Assembly (NCBI GenBank): GCA_017451645.1
Contig: JAFTNZ010000012.1
Coordinates: 98,198-162,197 of the forward strand
Direction: 5' to 3'
Source: Bacteroidaceae bacterium
Lineage (GTDB): Bacteria > Bacteroidota > Bacteroidia > Bacteroidales > Bacteroidaceae
Length of the DNA: 64,000 bases
Position numbers and translations under genes: made by a program. Position 1 is the first letter of the stretch. Every line of letters begins with the position of its first letter. This document shows, piece after piece, positions 27,875 through 41,404 of the stretch. The notes beneath the pieces are model-generated. The model had not been told where the DNA came from and did no database searches. It saw only the letters and a list, made by a program, of their open reading frames with translations.

Positions 27875-28187
27875 AAACCACCACGCTATCTTGTTCGACA
27901 TTCTTATAGAAAGGAGTGAAGTGACGCTTCTGCCAATCCTTCATAGTGTAGAGCATGGGGTGAATCTGTTGGTCAATCATCCAACCCAACTCCATCAAAG
28001 GGTATGAATATTTGTCATGGTCTTCATTGTCCAATTTGTCCTTGTTTAACAAAATAAGGACGTCCCAATCGGAATCTTCTCGGGCATCTCCACGAGCTTG
28101 TGACCCAAAAAGCAGCACTTTGGCTCCTTTGGGCATCACCTGCTTGGCGGCATCGTGTATTGAACGGATAACTTCTTCCCTTTGCAT
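27861..28187 (-). CDS. MNT-type minimal nucleotidyltransferase
   Basis: I start at MQREEVIRSIHDAAKQVM (108 residues). VLLFGSQARGDAREDSDWDVLIL contains the GSx10DxD signature of polymerase-beta-fold nucleotidyltransferases (GSQARGDAREDSDWD), with both metal-binding Asp present. In HEPN/MNT pairs this protein adds nucleotides to its partner and neutralises it. It is upstream of the HEPN gene and overlaps it by 14 bases. Reading frames upstream of the chosen ATG give no family match. Confidence 0.8.
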   Translation of the reverse strand: MQREEVIRSIHDAAKQVMPKGAKVLLFGSQARGDAREDSDWDVLILLNKDKLDNEDHDKYSYPLMELGWMIDQQIHPMLYTMKDWQKRHFTPFYKNVEQDSVVVYANN

Positions 28188-28495
28188 GCAGAATCTATAA
28201 ACTGGCTTTACTGTGCAAAGAAACATATTTTCTTCTAACTGTCCAAAAGTTTTTGACTTTATTTAGTTGTTTCTGTAGCATTTTGTCACCCTACCATCTG
28301 CTCCTTGGATGCTGAATTCTGCATAAATACGCGAAAAAAATGTCCTTATGTGCAAGAATATGCGTAAAGAGACCGGTTTTTGGCCTTTTGTTTTCATTGG
28401 AATAACCTTAATAGGGGCCGAGAAATGGAAGAAATCGGGGGTGATGATGGCTATATTTCTTGCCAATGTGCAATAATGTTCTATGGAACAGAAAA

Positions 28496-28595
28496 AATGC
28501 GCCTTGCTTTTTTTCAAATGCGACTTACTGTTGGTGCGAATGTGACTTGCTTTTCAACATAAGCGAGCTGCATTTTGGAAAAAGTAAGGCGCATT
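28496..28595. repeat. Five phased copies of AATGCGnCTTnC
   Basis: Direct copies are AATGCGCCTTGC (28496-28507), AATGCGACTTAC (28517-28528) and AATGTGACTTGC (28539-28550). Inverted copies read on the minus strand are AATGCAGCTCGC (28563-28574) and AATGCGCCTTAC (28584-28595). The spacing within each group is 21 or 22 bases, two helical turns, as in an array of protein-binding sites. The outermost copies also form arms of a long imperfect hairpin. Confidence 0.65.
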
Positions 28596-28880
28596 TTGAT
28601 AAGTGTGCCTGTTAGGCTATGATTTGTCCGCATCATCAGCAATTTTTGCGTCATCTGCAGATGAGAAATTCACGTCGGTATTTTTTTAGACGGCAATGCT
28701 TTCGGGTGAAATTCTCTGTATTGTATAGTAAATCAGCGAAATAGATGGATTTTGAGCCAATAAAAATCGCATATTTGCGAACAAAACTCCTTTCGGACGG
28801 AAATACGCGATTCTCGCGAGGCGAATATACAATTTGACAAAATGTCAAATAGAAGGTGTGTGGTGGGAGAATATAACATT

Positions 28881-28951
28881 AGGCACGGACTACATGAACT
28901 AACGGCCATTCAGAAAAAGAATAAATCCGTGTAATCCGTGTAATCCGTGCT
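28881..28951. repeat. Hairpin of the CACGGATTACACGG family beside the beta-galactosidase gene
   Basis: AGGCACGGACTACAT faces repeated GTAATCCGTG units (28929-28950). The arms pair imperfectly. The element lies 38 bases beyond the 3' end of the GH2 gene and could end its transcript. Confidence 0.55.
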
Positions 28952-28988
28952 TAAGAATGATTGTTCCTATGACCGGAAACCGTGTGCT

Positions 28989-31900
28989 TTACTTCATCGG
29001 TTTCAGCAGGAAGGTGAAGTCGTAGTCGCCGTAGGGGAGTTGGTACTCCTTGCGTGGCCATGCACCCCAGCTGTTCACGCAACCCATACCCATCTGACCG
29101 AGGTCGATGTTCACGTAGGTGTCGCCCTTCTGCAAATATTCGGGGTGGTTCTGCTTCTTGCTTTCACCATCGTCCAGGTCGCTCATCTTGTAGTGCAGGG
29201 CTGATGCAGAGAAGAGCTTGTCGGATGTGATGTGCAGGGTGTTGTGGCGGTTGTCCTTCAGCTCGTAGAAGCGCAGGTCAGTCTTGTTACCTGTCTCTTG
29301 CGGACGCTGGTAGTCGTGGAATTGCTCGTCAACGGTCTGCTCGTAGAGGCCAACGAATGCTGCGCTCTTGCGGTCGTTGTAGTTTTCAACAGGGCCACGG
29401 CCGTAGTACTTTACATTGTCGTAGCGCTTGGGCAGGGTAATCTGCATACCATAGCGGAAGAGTTGTGCCACCTTGGCATCCTTCGTGGCGGTCATCTTCT
29501 GGTTTACGAGGACGGCGCCCGTGTTGCTTACGGTGTAAGTCAGTGTCAGTTTGGCCTGTACGGCGGGCATGTCGTAGTTGGCGGTGATGATAACCTGTCC
29601 GTCCTTCATCTCGTGGTTCATGGCGGTCAGTTTCAGGCCCGGGTTCTTCCATGCGGCCAATTTGTTCTGGATGCCGGCACCATAGTCGTTGTCAGTCGGA
29701 GCACGCCAGAAGTTGGGAGTCAGTGCAGCACCGGGTTGCATCACGAAGTCGCCATTGGCTACCCAGCTGCTCAGGTATCCGCTCTCCTTGTCGAAAGAGA
29801 TGGTGAAGGTCTCGCCGATGATGTTCAGCATATTGTCGTCCTCTACCTTGATGTCGCGGGCATATTGGCAATTGCCGATGGTCAGAGCCTTCTCACTCTT
29901 TTCGCGGATGGCCAACTGGTTGCCGGCCACCTTTTGTCCGGCGGGCAGGATGCCCTCACGGTTCTTCAGGGAGAAATAGACGTTCAGGTGTACTTCCTTG
30001 CCATCGCAGATGCCATCGAGCGAGTAGGGGAGAGTCACCTTTACGGTCTCCTGAGGCTTGGCGTTCAGGTTGGTCACGATACCGGACTGTTCAGCCACGC
30101 CATTCACCAGAAGTTCCCAAGTGAGGACGTAGTTCTTCATGTCCTTGAAGAAGTTTTCGTTGTAGATGTTCACTTCGCCCTTCTGCAAGTTGGCCGGAGT
30201 TACCCAAATGTTCTGATACTGGTGGGCAATCTCGTAAGCATGGGGGTGGAGGTCGCGGTCAGGAGCCACCACACCATTGTTGCAGAAGTTCTGGTCTGAG
30301 GCATCAGCCGGGTGGAAGTCGCCACCGTAACCGTGGATTTCGGGAGCAGGCACCATGCGTGCCTTCTCGTTGTTGCGCTTCAGGATACCTTGGTCGGCCC
30401 AGTCCCAGATGAATCCGCCCTGGTACTTGGGATACTTGCGGATCATGTCCCAATATTCCTTGAATCCGCCGCCGGAGTTACCCATGGTGTGGGCATATTC
30501 GCACTGGATGAGCGGACGCGGATTGTCGTTTTGGCTGTATTTGTCGCATCCTTCGTAGCCGTAGTACATGGGGCAGAAGACGTCGGTCTTTCCATTTTGG
30601 TGTGCCTGCTCGTACTGTACGGGGCGCGAAGGGTCTTCGGCCTTGATCCAGTCGTAAGCAGCTTCGAAGTTAGGACCATAACCGGCCTCGTTACCCAATG
30701 ACCAGAAAATGATGCTCGGGTGGTTGAAGTTGCGTTGCACGTTGCGTTGGTTGCGCTCCATGTGTGCCAAAGCATAAGAGTCGTTCTTGGCCAGTGTCTT
30801 CTCGCCATATCCCATACCGTGGCTCTCGATGTTGGCTTCGGCCACCATGTAGAGACCATACTGGTCGCACAATTCATACCAACGGTGGTCGTCGGGGTAG
30901 TGGCAGGTGCGCACGGCATTCATGTTCAGGCTCTTCATGATGCGGATGTCGTTCAACATGTCCTCGTAACTCACGGTGTAGCCGTTTACGGTATTCAATT
31001 CGTGGCGGTTCACACCCTTGAAGAGTACCGGCTGGCCGTTCACCAACACCTGTGCATTCTTGATTTCCACCTTACGGAAGCCCACTCTCACGGGGATAAC
31101 CTCGCTCACCTTCTTGCCGTCCATCAGGGTGGCGGTGAGTGTATATAGATAAGGTGTTTCTGCTGTCCACTTGTTGGGCGAAGCCACCTTCATTTCAGCC
31201 TGTTGCTTGCCGCTTCCCTTTACGGTAGTGGTGGCAACTTGTTGGCCCTTTGCATCGGTCAGTGCCAATTCAACCGTGCCATTTCCTTGCAGGTCGAGGT
31301 CGATGGTGAGTGAGCCGTCGGTGTACTGTGCATCCAAATCGGGAGTCACACGGATGTCCTTGATATGCTTCTTGTTGCGGGCATAGAGGTAGCACTCGCG
31401 GGCGATACCAGAGAGGCGGAAGAAATCCTGATCCTCCAGGTACGAGCCATCGCACCAGCGGAAGATTTGGAAAGCAATCAGGTTCTCCTTACCCGGCTTC
31501 AGATACTTCGTCAGGTCAAACTCGGCCTCCAGCTTGGCATCTTCGCTATAGCCCACGAACTTGCCGTTCACCCACAGGTAGATGTTCGAGGTTGCCGAAC
31601 CGAAGTGTACCATAATCTGCTTGCCTTTCCAGTCGGCAGGCACGGTGATGGTGCGGCGGTACGAACCAACGTTGTTGCGCTCGGTGGGTACTTGGGGCGG
31701 ATTCGTTTGGAAGAAGTTGCGCCAGGGGTACTGGTTGTTCACATAGATGGGGCGTCCGTAGCCATAGAGCTCCCACTGGCCGGGCACGGGCAGTTCGCCC
31801 CATTGGCTGTCGTCGTAGCCGGCTTCCCAGAAGTCGGTAGGGCGCTGGTCGGCATTCTCTACCCAATGAAACTTCCACATACCGGTCAGAGGCATGTAGT

Positions 31901-32078
31901 TGGCCGACCGGGTCTTGCACTGCTGTGCTGCCTCAGCCGATTCGTACGCAAAGTAGTTGGCGTGCATGGGAGCACGGTTCACAGCGTTCACTTCGGGGTC
32001 TTGCCACTCCTTGAACGTCTGGGCATTCAGGGTTGCCCCCATTAACAGAAGGCTTCCTGCGATGAGTTGTTTTCTCAT
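28989..32078 (-). CDS. lacZ: Secreted GH2 beta-galactosidase
   Basis: The 1029-residue protein has a signal peptide (MRKQLIAGSLLLMGATLNAQ) and the full five-domain LacZ layout: sugar-binding jelly roll, Ig-like domain, TIM barrel, Ig-like domain and a C-terminal small-chain beta-sandwich (YGRGPVENYNDRKSA, YQRPQETGNKTDLR). FWSLGNEAGYGP places the acid/base Glu at about residue 461, and IQCEYAHTMGNSGGG places the nucleophile Glu at about 526. It removes terminal beta-galactose from oligosaccharides, probably in the periplasm. It is divergent from the amylomaltase gene, and the 270-base gap holds a promoter box for each direction. The length matches E. coli LacZ. Confidence 0.92.
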   Translation of the reverse strand: MRKQLIAGSLLLMGATLNAQTFKEWQDPEVNAVNRAPMHANYFAYESAEAAQQCKTRSANYMPLTGMWKFHWVENADQRPTDFWEAGYDDSQWGELPVPGQWELYGYGRPIYVNNQYPWRNFFQTNPPQVPTERNNVGSYRRTITVPADWKGKQIMVHFGSATSNIYLWVNGKFVGYSEDAKLEAEFDLTKYLKPGKENLIAFQIFRWCDGSYLEDQDFFRLSGIARECYLYARNKKHIKDIRVTPDLDAQYTDGSLTIDLDLQGNGTVELALTDAKGQQVATTTVKGSGKQQAEMKVASPNKWTAETPYLYTLTATLMDGKKVSEVIPVRVGFRKVEIKNAQVLVNGQPVLFKGVNRHELNTVNGYTVSYEDMLNDIRIMKSLNMNAVRTCHYPDDHRWYELCDQYGLYMVAEANIESHGMGYGEKTLAKNDSYALAHMERNQRNVQRNFNHPSIIFWSLGNEAGYGPNFEAAYDWIKAEDPSRPVQYEQAHQNGKTDVFCPMYYGYEGCDKYSQNDNPRPLIQCEYAHTMGNSGGGFKEYWDMIRKYPKYQGGFIWDWADQGILKRNNEKARMVPAPEIHGYGGDFHPADASDQNFCNNGVVAPDRDLHPHAYEIAHQYQNIWVTPANLQKGEVNIYNENFFKDMKNYVLTWELLVNGVAEQSGIVTNLNAKPQETVKVTLPYSLDGICDGKEVHLNVYFSLKNREGILPAGQKVAGNQLAIREKSEKALTIGNCQYARDIKVEDDNMLNIIGETFTISFDKESGYLSSWVANGDFVMQPGAALTPNFWRAPTDNDYGAGIQNKLAAWKNPGLKLTAMNHEMKDGQVIITANYDMPAVQAKLTLTYTVSNTGAVLVNQKMTATKDAKVAQLFRYGMQITLPKRYDNVKYYGRGPVENYNDRKSAAFVGLYEQTVDEQFHDYQRPQETGNKTDLRFYELKDNRHNTLHITSDKLFSASALHYKMSDLDDGESKKQNHPEYLQKGDTYVNIDLGQMGMGCVNSWGAWPRKEYQLPYGDYDFTFLLKPMK

Positions 32079-32131
32079 GGAATAATGTTTTTAATAATAA
32101 AGATTTTGTTCATACACTTTTTAGTAGGAGG

Positions 32132-32139
32132 CAAAGATA
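32132..32139 (-). promoter_or_regulatory. TATCTTTG promoter box for the GH2 gene
   Basis: A perfect TAnnTTTG box on the minus strand, about 55 bases before the ATG at 32078. No TTTG is found at the expected -33 distance. Confidence 0.5.
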
Positions 32140-32310
32140 CAGAAAATAATGTAAATCCCATCTGTTTCAGTGAAGGTATAGTATTTTTTAGCAAATAAGA
32201 TACAAGCCGTTGTCGAGTTCCGAAGAATCCTTAAACAGACAATGAAAACGTTTGCACTCCTTTCGTTGGCTAAATTGTCAACCTGTGGAATTACAAAAAT
32301 GAATTTTATG

Positions 32311-32318
32311 TATCTTTG
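32311..32318 (+). promoter_or_regulatory. TATCTTTG promoter box for malQ
   Basis: A perfect TAnnTTTG box on the plus strand ending 34 bases before the malQ ATG. The -33 element is not clear. Confidence 0.5.
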
Positions 32319-32352
32319 ACCCCAAAGATGTAAATATAATACCTAAAAAACA

Positions 32353-35028
32353 ATGAAGATACGTTTCCTGATAACTTACAGAACCAATTGGGGAGAAGAG
32401 CTGAATGTGGTCGTGAATTGTGCCACATCTGCCAAAGAGACCGTGAAAGAGGTCAAACTTTCTACATCCGATGGTTATTGCTGGGGTGGAGAGATTGAGT
32501 TGCCGAAGAGCACCCGCAGATTGGAATATCACTATCAGGTGGTGTGTGGTGGTAGAGTTGTGCGCGAGGAATGGCATGCTGCAGGCGGACGTGTGTTGCC
32601 CGTCGATGGTAAAGAACATCTCTACACCATGTGCGATCACTGGAAGGATATACCTTGCGATGCTTATCTTTACACATCGGCTTTCACAGACAGTTTCAAC
32701 CGGCATGCTCAGGGTGCTTCCAAAATCAGTTGTTACCCGCATACCCTGTTGCTTCGTGTGGAGGCTCCCCGTCTGGGGCATAACCAGTTGTTGGCTTTGA
32801 GTGGCAACCAACCTGTCTGGGGAGAGTGGGACACTGCCCGTGCCCTGCGTATGACGGAAATCTCACCCAACGTTTGGGTGGCTGCGGTAGATGCGGACAG
32901 CATTCAAGGACCTGCCGACTACAAGTTCTTCGCACTCGACGGTGACACCGGAGAAGTGGTCAATTGGGAAGCGCGGGACAACCGCCGCCTGAACCTTCCC
33001 TACATTGAGGAGAACGAGGTGAGGGTGGTAACCGATGAGGCGGTGTATATACCCGAACCCGATTGGAAAGGGGCGGGATGTGTCATTCCCGTGTTCTCGC
33101 TTCGTACAGCGGGTAGCTTCGGAGTGGGTGATTTTGGTGATATGTTGAAGATGATTGACTGGGCGGCTCATACCGGTCAACGCGTACTCCAGATATTGCC
33201 CATCAATGATACGACTATCAATCACACCTGGACAGATTCGTACCCCTATAACAGTATCTCCATCTATGCTTTCCATCCGCAATATGTAGATGTGCGGCAG
33301 CTCCCTGCACTCAAGAGTAAAAAGATGAGCAGAGAGTTTGAAACCAAGCGCAAAGCACTCAATGCCCTTGCACAAATTGATTACGAAGCGGTGAACCAGA
33401 CCAAACGGGCTTACCTGAAGCAACTCTACAAAGAGCAGGGAAAGGCAACTTTGGCTACCGAGGAGTATCAGGCCTTCTATCGGGAAAACGAGCATTGGCT
33501 GTGCCCTTATGCAGCATTCAGCTATTTGCGTGACCTGAACCATACACCCGATTTCCGGACATGGAGCAGTCATTCCATCTATTCGCAGAAGGAAGTCAAA
33601 GCCCTTTGTACCGAGCAGGCAGAAGAAATCAATTTCTATTGCTACATCCAGTATCACTTGCATATCCAGTTGCTTGAAGTCAGGAACTATGCCCGCAGAA
33701 AGGGAGTGGTAATCAAGGGCGACATCCCCATTGGCATCAGCCGCAACAGTGTGGAGGCATGGGTTGAACCCCACTATTTCAACATGAACGGACAGGCCGG
33801 AGCACCGCCCGATGCTTTCAGTGTGAACGGACAGAACTGGGGATTCCCCACCTACGACTGGGATGCCATGTTGGCCGACGGATGCCAATGGTGGCTCCGC
33901 CGTTTCCGCAAGATGGCCGAATACTTCGATGCTTACCGTATCGACCATGTGTTAGGGTTCTTCCGTATTTGGGAAATCCCTTTGCACAGTGTGCACGGTC
34001 TGTTGGGGCAGTTTTCGCCGGCCATGCCCATGACTTCTGAGGAAATAGAGAGCTATGGTCTCTGTTTCCGCAAAGATTTCTTCACCCGTCCCTACATCGT
34101 CGATGGGATGCTTGACACCATCTTCGGTCGTCATGCCGATGACGTGCGCCACACTTACTTGAACCGGTCGGACGATGGAACTTACAGGATGAAGCCTGAA
34201 TATGACACCCAGCGCAAGGTGGAGGCGCACTTTGCCGGACGGACGGATGGTGAGAGCGTCAGAGTGCGCGATGGGCTCTATGCACTCATCAGCAATGTGC
34301 TGTTTGTGCCCGACCGTAAGACTCCTGACACTTGGCATCCGCGCATCAGTGCCCAGAACGATTACCTGTACCAATCGCTCGGTTGGGCCGACAAGGAGGC
34401 TTTCAACCGCTTGTACAACGACTACTTTTATCATCGCCATAACCAATTCTGGTATGAGGAAGCCATGAAGAAACTTCCTGTACTGACCGGTGCCACCCGT
34501 ATGCTTGTCTGTGCGGAAGATCTCGGTATGGTGCCTTCGTGTGTACCTTGGGTGATGAACGACTTGCGCATCCTGACGTTGGAAATCCAAAGCATGTCCA
34601 AGAATCCCGACTATGAGTTCGGCCATCTGGAGGAGAATCCCTATCGTTCGGTGGCCACCATCTCCACACACGATATGGCCACTTTGCGCGGATGGTGGGA
34701 GGAGGATGTGGAGCGTACCCAACGCTTCTATAACCAGATGCTACAGAAATCAGGTGCCGCACCTCATCCGATGCCCGGATGGTTGTGCGAGGAGGTTGTG
34801 GCCCGCCATCTGTTCTCTCCATCCATGCTCTGCCTGATAAGTCTGCAGGACTGGCTTTCAATGGACGAGCAGTTGCGCTACCCTGATGCTGATTTCGAAC
34901 GGATCAATGTGCCGGCCAATCCCCGTCACTATTGGCGTTACCGGATGCATCTTACCGTTGAGCAACTGATGGAGCAAAAGGATTTGAACGAGAAGATATA
35001 TACACTGATTAAACGCAGTGGAAGATAA
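32353..35028 (+). CDS. malQ: 4-alpha-glucanotransferase (GH77) with two CBM20-like domains, DPE2-like
   Basis: The 891-residue protein has two starch-binding CBM20-like domains (about 1-110 and 130-240; the second holds GNQPVWGEWDTARALRM), then a GH77 barrel. The nucleophile is D531 in RIDHVLGFFRIWEIP, the acid/base E722 in AEDLGM, and the third Asp is D774 in STHDMATLRG. The 190 residues between D531 and E722, against about 50 in E. coli MalQ, show the large insertion typical of the plant DPE2 type. It moves maltose or maltodextrin glucosyl units between glucans. There is no signal peptide, so it works in the cytoplasm. It heads the alpha-glucan gene run at 32.3-41.4 kb. Confidence 0.9.
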   Translation: MKIRFLITYRTNWGEELNVVVNCATSAKETVKEVKLSTSDGYCWGGEIELPKSTRRLEYHYQVVCGGRVVREEWHAAGGRVLPVDGKEHLYTMCDHWKDIPCDAYLYTSAFTDSFNRHAQGASKISCYPHTLLLRVEAPRLGHNQLLALSGNQPVWGEWDTARALRMTEISPNVWVAAVDADSIQGPADYKFFALDGDTGEVVNWEARDNRRLNLPYIEENEVRVVTDEAVYIPEPDWKGAGCVIPVFSLRTAGSFGVGDFGDMLKMIDWAAHTGQRVLQILPINDTTINHTWTDSYPYNSISIYAFHPQYVDVRQLPALKSKKMSREFETKRKALNALAQIDYEAVNQTKRAYLKQLYKEQGKATLATEEYQAFYRENEHWLCPYAAFSYLRDLNHTPDFRTWSSHSIYSQKEVKALCTEQAEEINFYCYIQYHLHIQLLEVRNYARRKGVVIKGDIPIGISRNSVEAWVEPHYFNMNGQAGAPPDAFSVNGQNWGFPTYDWDAMLADGCQWWLRRFRKMAEYFDAYRIDHVLGFFRIWEIPLHSVHGLLGQFSPAMPMTSEEIESYGLCFRKDFFTRPYIVDGMLDTIFGRHADDVRHTYLNRSDDGTYRMKPEYDTQRKVEAHFAGRTDGESVRVRDGLYALISNVLFVPDRKTPDTWHPRISAQNDYLYQSLGWADKEAFNRLYNDYFYHRHNQFWYEEAMKKLPVLTGATRMLVCAEDLGMVPSCVPWVMNDLRILTLEIQSMSKNPDYEFGHLEENPYRSVATISTHDMATLRGWWEEDVERTQRFYNQMLQKSGAAPHPMPGWLCEEVVARHLFSPSMLCLISLQDWLSMDEQLRYPDADFERINVPANPRHYWRYRMHLTVEQLMEQKDLNEKIYTLIKRSGR

Positions 35029-35030
35029 AT

Positions 35031-35147
35031 CCGTTTACCATATTACCATTTACAAAGTACCATTCCACGCGGATGCCGTACTTTGTACTTGGTAAATGCT
35101 ACTTCGTAAACAAATTGTAAATTGTATCTTGTAAATTGTACCAGTAA
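35031..35147. repeat. Intergenic repeat of the TTTACAAAGTAC family upstream of the pullulanase
   Basis: ATTTACAAAGTAC (from 35049) faces GTACTTTGTAC and GGTAAAT (35076-35098), forming a hairpin. AAATTGTAAATTGTA and TTGTAAATTGTACC follow. Related words (GTACTTTGTAAATTGTG, AATTGTAAATGTAC) occur at 47306-47405 just before panD. Confidence 0.6.
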
Positions 35148-35149
35148 CT

Positions 35150-39302
<4,153 letters not shown>

Positions 39303-39306
39303 AATG

Positions 39307-39345
39307 GACTCTCCCCCTTACCCTTCCCAAGGGAGGGGAGTGAAT
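39307..39345 (+). repeat. GC-rich palindromic repeat (family A), forward copy
   Basis: The element reads GACTCTCCCCCTTACC, then TTCCCAAGGGAGGGGAGTGAAT. It starts four bases after the GH97 stop. It is one of 11 copies of family A whose forward form is GACCCTCCCCCTGCCCCTCC followed by GGGAGGGGAGTGAA. Confidence 0.75.
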
Positions 39346-39370
39346 AGAATATTAGTAAATTAAAGACAAT

Positions 39371-39415
39371 GGACCCGGACCCCATCCCTGCCTTCCCCAA
39401 GGGGAAGGAGTAGAT
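39371..39415 (+). repeat. GC-rich palindromic repeat (family A), diverged forward copy
   Basis: GGACCCGGACCCCATCCC followed by TTCCCCAAGGGGAAGGAGTA. It resembles the copy at 49135-49187 in the GGACCCCATCCC part. Confidence 0.6.
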
Positions 39416-39432
39416 AGTATAGTAGAACATTC

Positions 39433-39464
39433 TACTCCCCTGGGAGGGGCAGGGGGGAGGGTCC
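39433..39464 (-). repeat. GC-rich palindromic repeat (family A), reverse copy with G-quadruplex motif
   Basis: TACTCCCCTGGGAGGGG then CAGGGGGGAGGGTCC. The mRNA-sense strand at 39442-39461 has four runs of three or more G (GGG, GGGG, GGGGGG, GGG) with loops of one or two bases, ending 14 bases before the ATG at 39476. Confidence 0.7.
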
Positions 39465-39475
39465 TCTCATAGAAA

Positions 39476-41377
39476 ATGAAAAAATCAACATTACTCATGG
39501 GACTTCTGATGTCCTGTTTGGGCCTTTCGGCCAAGGCTCCACAGACTGTGGAAAGAATAGAACCCGAATATTGGTTTGTCGGGATGAAGCAGACCGAGTT
39601 GCAACTGATGGTGTATGGCGAAGACATAGCCAAGGCCGATGTGTCGCTGGCTGACTACGAAGGAGTGTCCTTGCGCAGTGTGGTCAGAATGGATTCGCCA
39701 AACTACCTGCTTGTTTATCTGAATGTGGATGAAGAAACACAGCCTGGAACTTTGCAACTGATTTTTACGAAAGGGAAGAAAAAACAAACGGTCGGTTACG
39801 AACTCCATGCTCGGCGTATGGAGGGGAGTGCCCGTCAGGGATTCGATGCCAGCGATGTGCTCTACATGCTCATGCCAGACCGTTTTGCCAATGGGAAACC
39901 GGAAAATGACCAACTGGCAGGAATGGCCGACTACACTGTGAATCGCGAGGAACCCAGCCTGCGCCATGGAGGAGATATAGAAGGATTGCGCCAGCACTTG
40001 GACTATTTCACAGAGTTGGGTGTCACCGCCCTGTGGTTTACCCCTGTGTTGGAGAACGATTCGCCCGACCGCGACGGGAACAGTACCTATCACGGCTACG
40101 CCACCACCAATTATTATCGTGTTGACCCCCGATTCGGTACTAATGAAGAGTATCGCCAACTGGCCGATGACTGCCATGCACGCGGCATCAAACTGGTGAT
40201 GGACATGATATTCAACCATTGCGGCTTCGAACATCCGTGGGTGAAGGATATGCCTTCGAAAGATTGGTTCAACGAACCTGAGTGGCTTTCTACTTCCGAT
40301 TGCCTGAACAATGTGCAGAATAGCCCTTACCTGCAAACCTCTTATAAGTTGACTCCTGTGCTCGACCCCTATGCTTCCAAGGCTGACAAGCGTGAGACGG
40401 TGGACGGATGGTTTGTGCCTACTATGCCCGACCTCAATCAGAAGAATCCTCATGTGATGCGCTACCTCATACAGAATAGCAAATGGTGGATTGAGACTGT
40501 GGGCATCGACGGCATCCGCATGGATACCTATCCCTATGCTGATGCTCGGGCAATGGCTGCTTGGATGGCTGAGTTGAACGAGGAATATCCTAACTTCAAT
40601 GTGGTTGGCGAAACATGGGTGACAGAACCGGCCTACACCGCAGCATGGCAACAGAATAGCCCCGTAGCTGCACTGAACAGCAATCTGAAGACTGTGATGG
40701 ACTTCAGCTTCTATGATAAAATCAATCAGGCAGCAGGAGAGGAAACTGACGAGTGGTGGACCGGTATGAACCGCATCTACAACAACTTTGTCTATGACTA
40801 CCTCTATCCTAATCCGGCCAGTGTAATGGCTTTCATTGAGAATCACGACACTGACCGCTTTCTCCGGAACGGACAGGATGTACCCATGCTGAAGCAAGCG
40901 CTTACCCTGTTGCTCACTACACGCCGTATCCCCCAGCTGTATTATGGTACCGAGGTGTTGATGAACGGCACCAAGCAGGTGACTGACGGCCACGTACGTA
41001 AGGACTTTCCTGGTGGATGGTCTGGAGACAAACACAACTGTTTCACTGCTGCCGGACGTACGGAAGCCGAAAATGACATGTTCAACTGGTGCAAGACCTT
41101 GCTCAACTGGCGTAAAGGGTGTAAGGCTATCCATCAGGGTACACTCACGCACTTTATCCCTTTCAAAGGTTGCTACGTCTATGCACGTCAACATGAGGGG
41201 CACACGGTACTTGTCATCCTTAACGGAACCACTCAAGAGGCTGAACTTCCCATGGAGCGTTATGCCGAAATTATCGCGGGCAGGGCTTCTGCAAAGGATA
41301 TCCTCACCGGTAAGACTATTGCTTTGCAAGGAATCCTCCAACTGACTCCCCGTCAATCGTTAGTCATGGAATGGTGA
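39476..41377 (+). CDS. susA: GH13 neopullulanase / alpha-amylase, SusA-like
   Basis: The 633-residue protein has a signal peptide (MKKSTLLMGLLMSCLGLSA), an N-terminal beta domain (about 25-120) and a GH13 barrel. The catalytic residues are D350 (GIRMDTYP), E379 (VVGETW) and D458 (ENHDTD); MDMIFNHCG is conserved region I. Length and layout fit SusA, the periplasmic neopullulanase of the starch utilisation system. It is the last of four collinear alpha-glucan genes, after the GH97 gene. A G-rich repeat that could form a G-quadruplex lies just before its start and may reduce translation. No SusC, SusD or SusR gene follows. Confidence 0.88.
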   Translation: MKKSTLLMGLLMSCLGLSAKAPQTVERIEPEYWFVGMKQTELQLMVYGEDIAKADVSLADYEGVSLRSVVRMDSPNYLLVYLNVDEETQPGTLQLIFTKGKKKQTVGYELHARRMEGSARQGFDASDVLYMLMPDRFANGKPENDQLAGMADYTVNREEPSLRHGGDIEGLRQHLDYFTELGVTALWFTPVLENDSPDRDGNSTYHGYATTNYYRVDPRFGTNEEYRQLADDCHARGIKLVMDMIFNHCGFEHPWVKDMPSKDWFNEPEWLSTSDCLNNVQNSPYLQTSYKLTPVLDPYASKADKRETVDGWFVPTMPDLNQKNPHVMRYLIQNSKWWIETVGIDGIRMDTYPYADARAMAAWMAELNEEYPNFNVVGETWVTEPAYTAAWQQNSPVAALNSNLKTVMDFSFYDKINQAAGEETDEWWTGMNRIYNNFVYDYLYPNPASVMAFIENHDTDRFLRNGQDVPMLKQALTLLLTTRRIPQLYYGTEVLMNGTKQVTDGHVRKDFPGGWSGDKHNCFTAAGRTEAENDMFNWCKTLLNWRKGCKAIHQGTLTHFIPFKGCYVYARQHEGHTVLVILNGTTQEAELPMERYAEIIAGRASAKDILTGKTIALQGILQLTPRQSLVMEW

Positions 41378-41404
41378 AGGAAGTGAAATTGTGAAAGATT
41401 GAAG

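Larger units (their letters stand above)
28188..28988. other. 800-base gap with repeats but no convincing gene
   Basis: No frame looks coding. It holds a cluster of five AATGCGnCTTnC motifs (28496-28595), a short inverted repeat ATTTGACA/TGTCAAAT near 28833-28851, two AAATACGCGA words (about 28326 and 28800), and a hairpin of the CACGGATTACACGG family at 28881-28951. Confidence 0.5.

Noticed and set aside
28188-28988. Small coding genes in the gap (frames at 28263-28517, 28380-28562 and 28651-28848)
   Set aside because: Composition is unlike coding DNA here, no start-site signals or domains, and the frames cross repeats.
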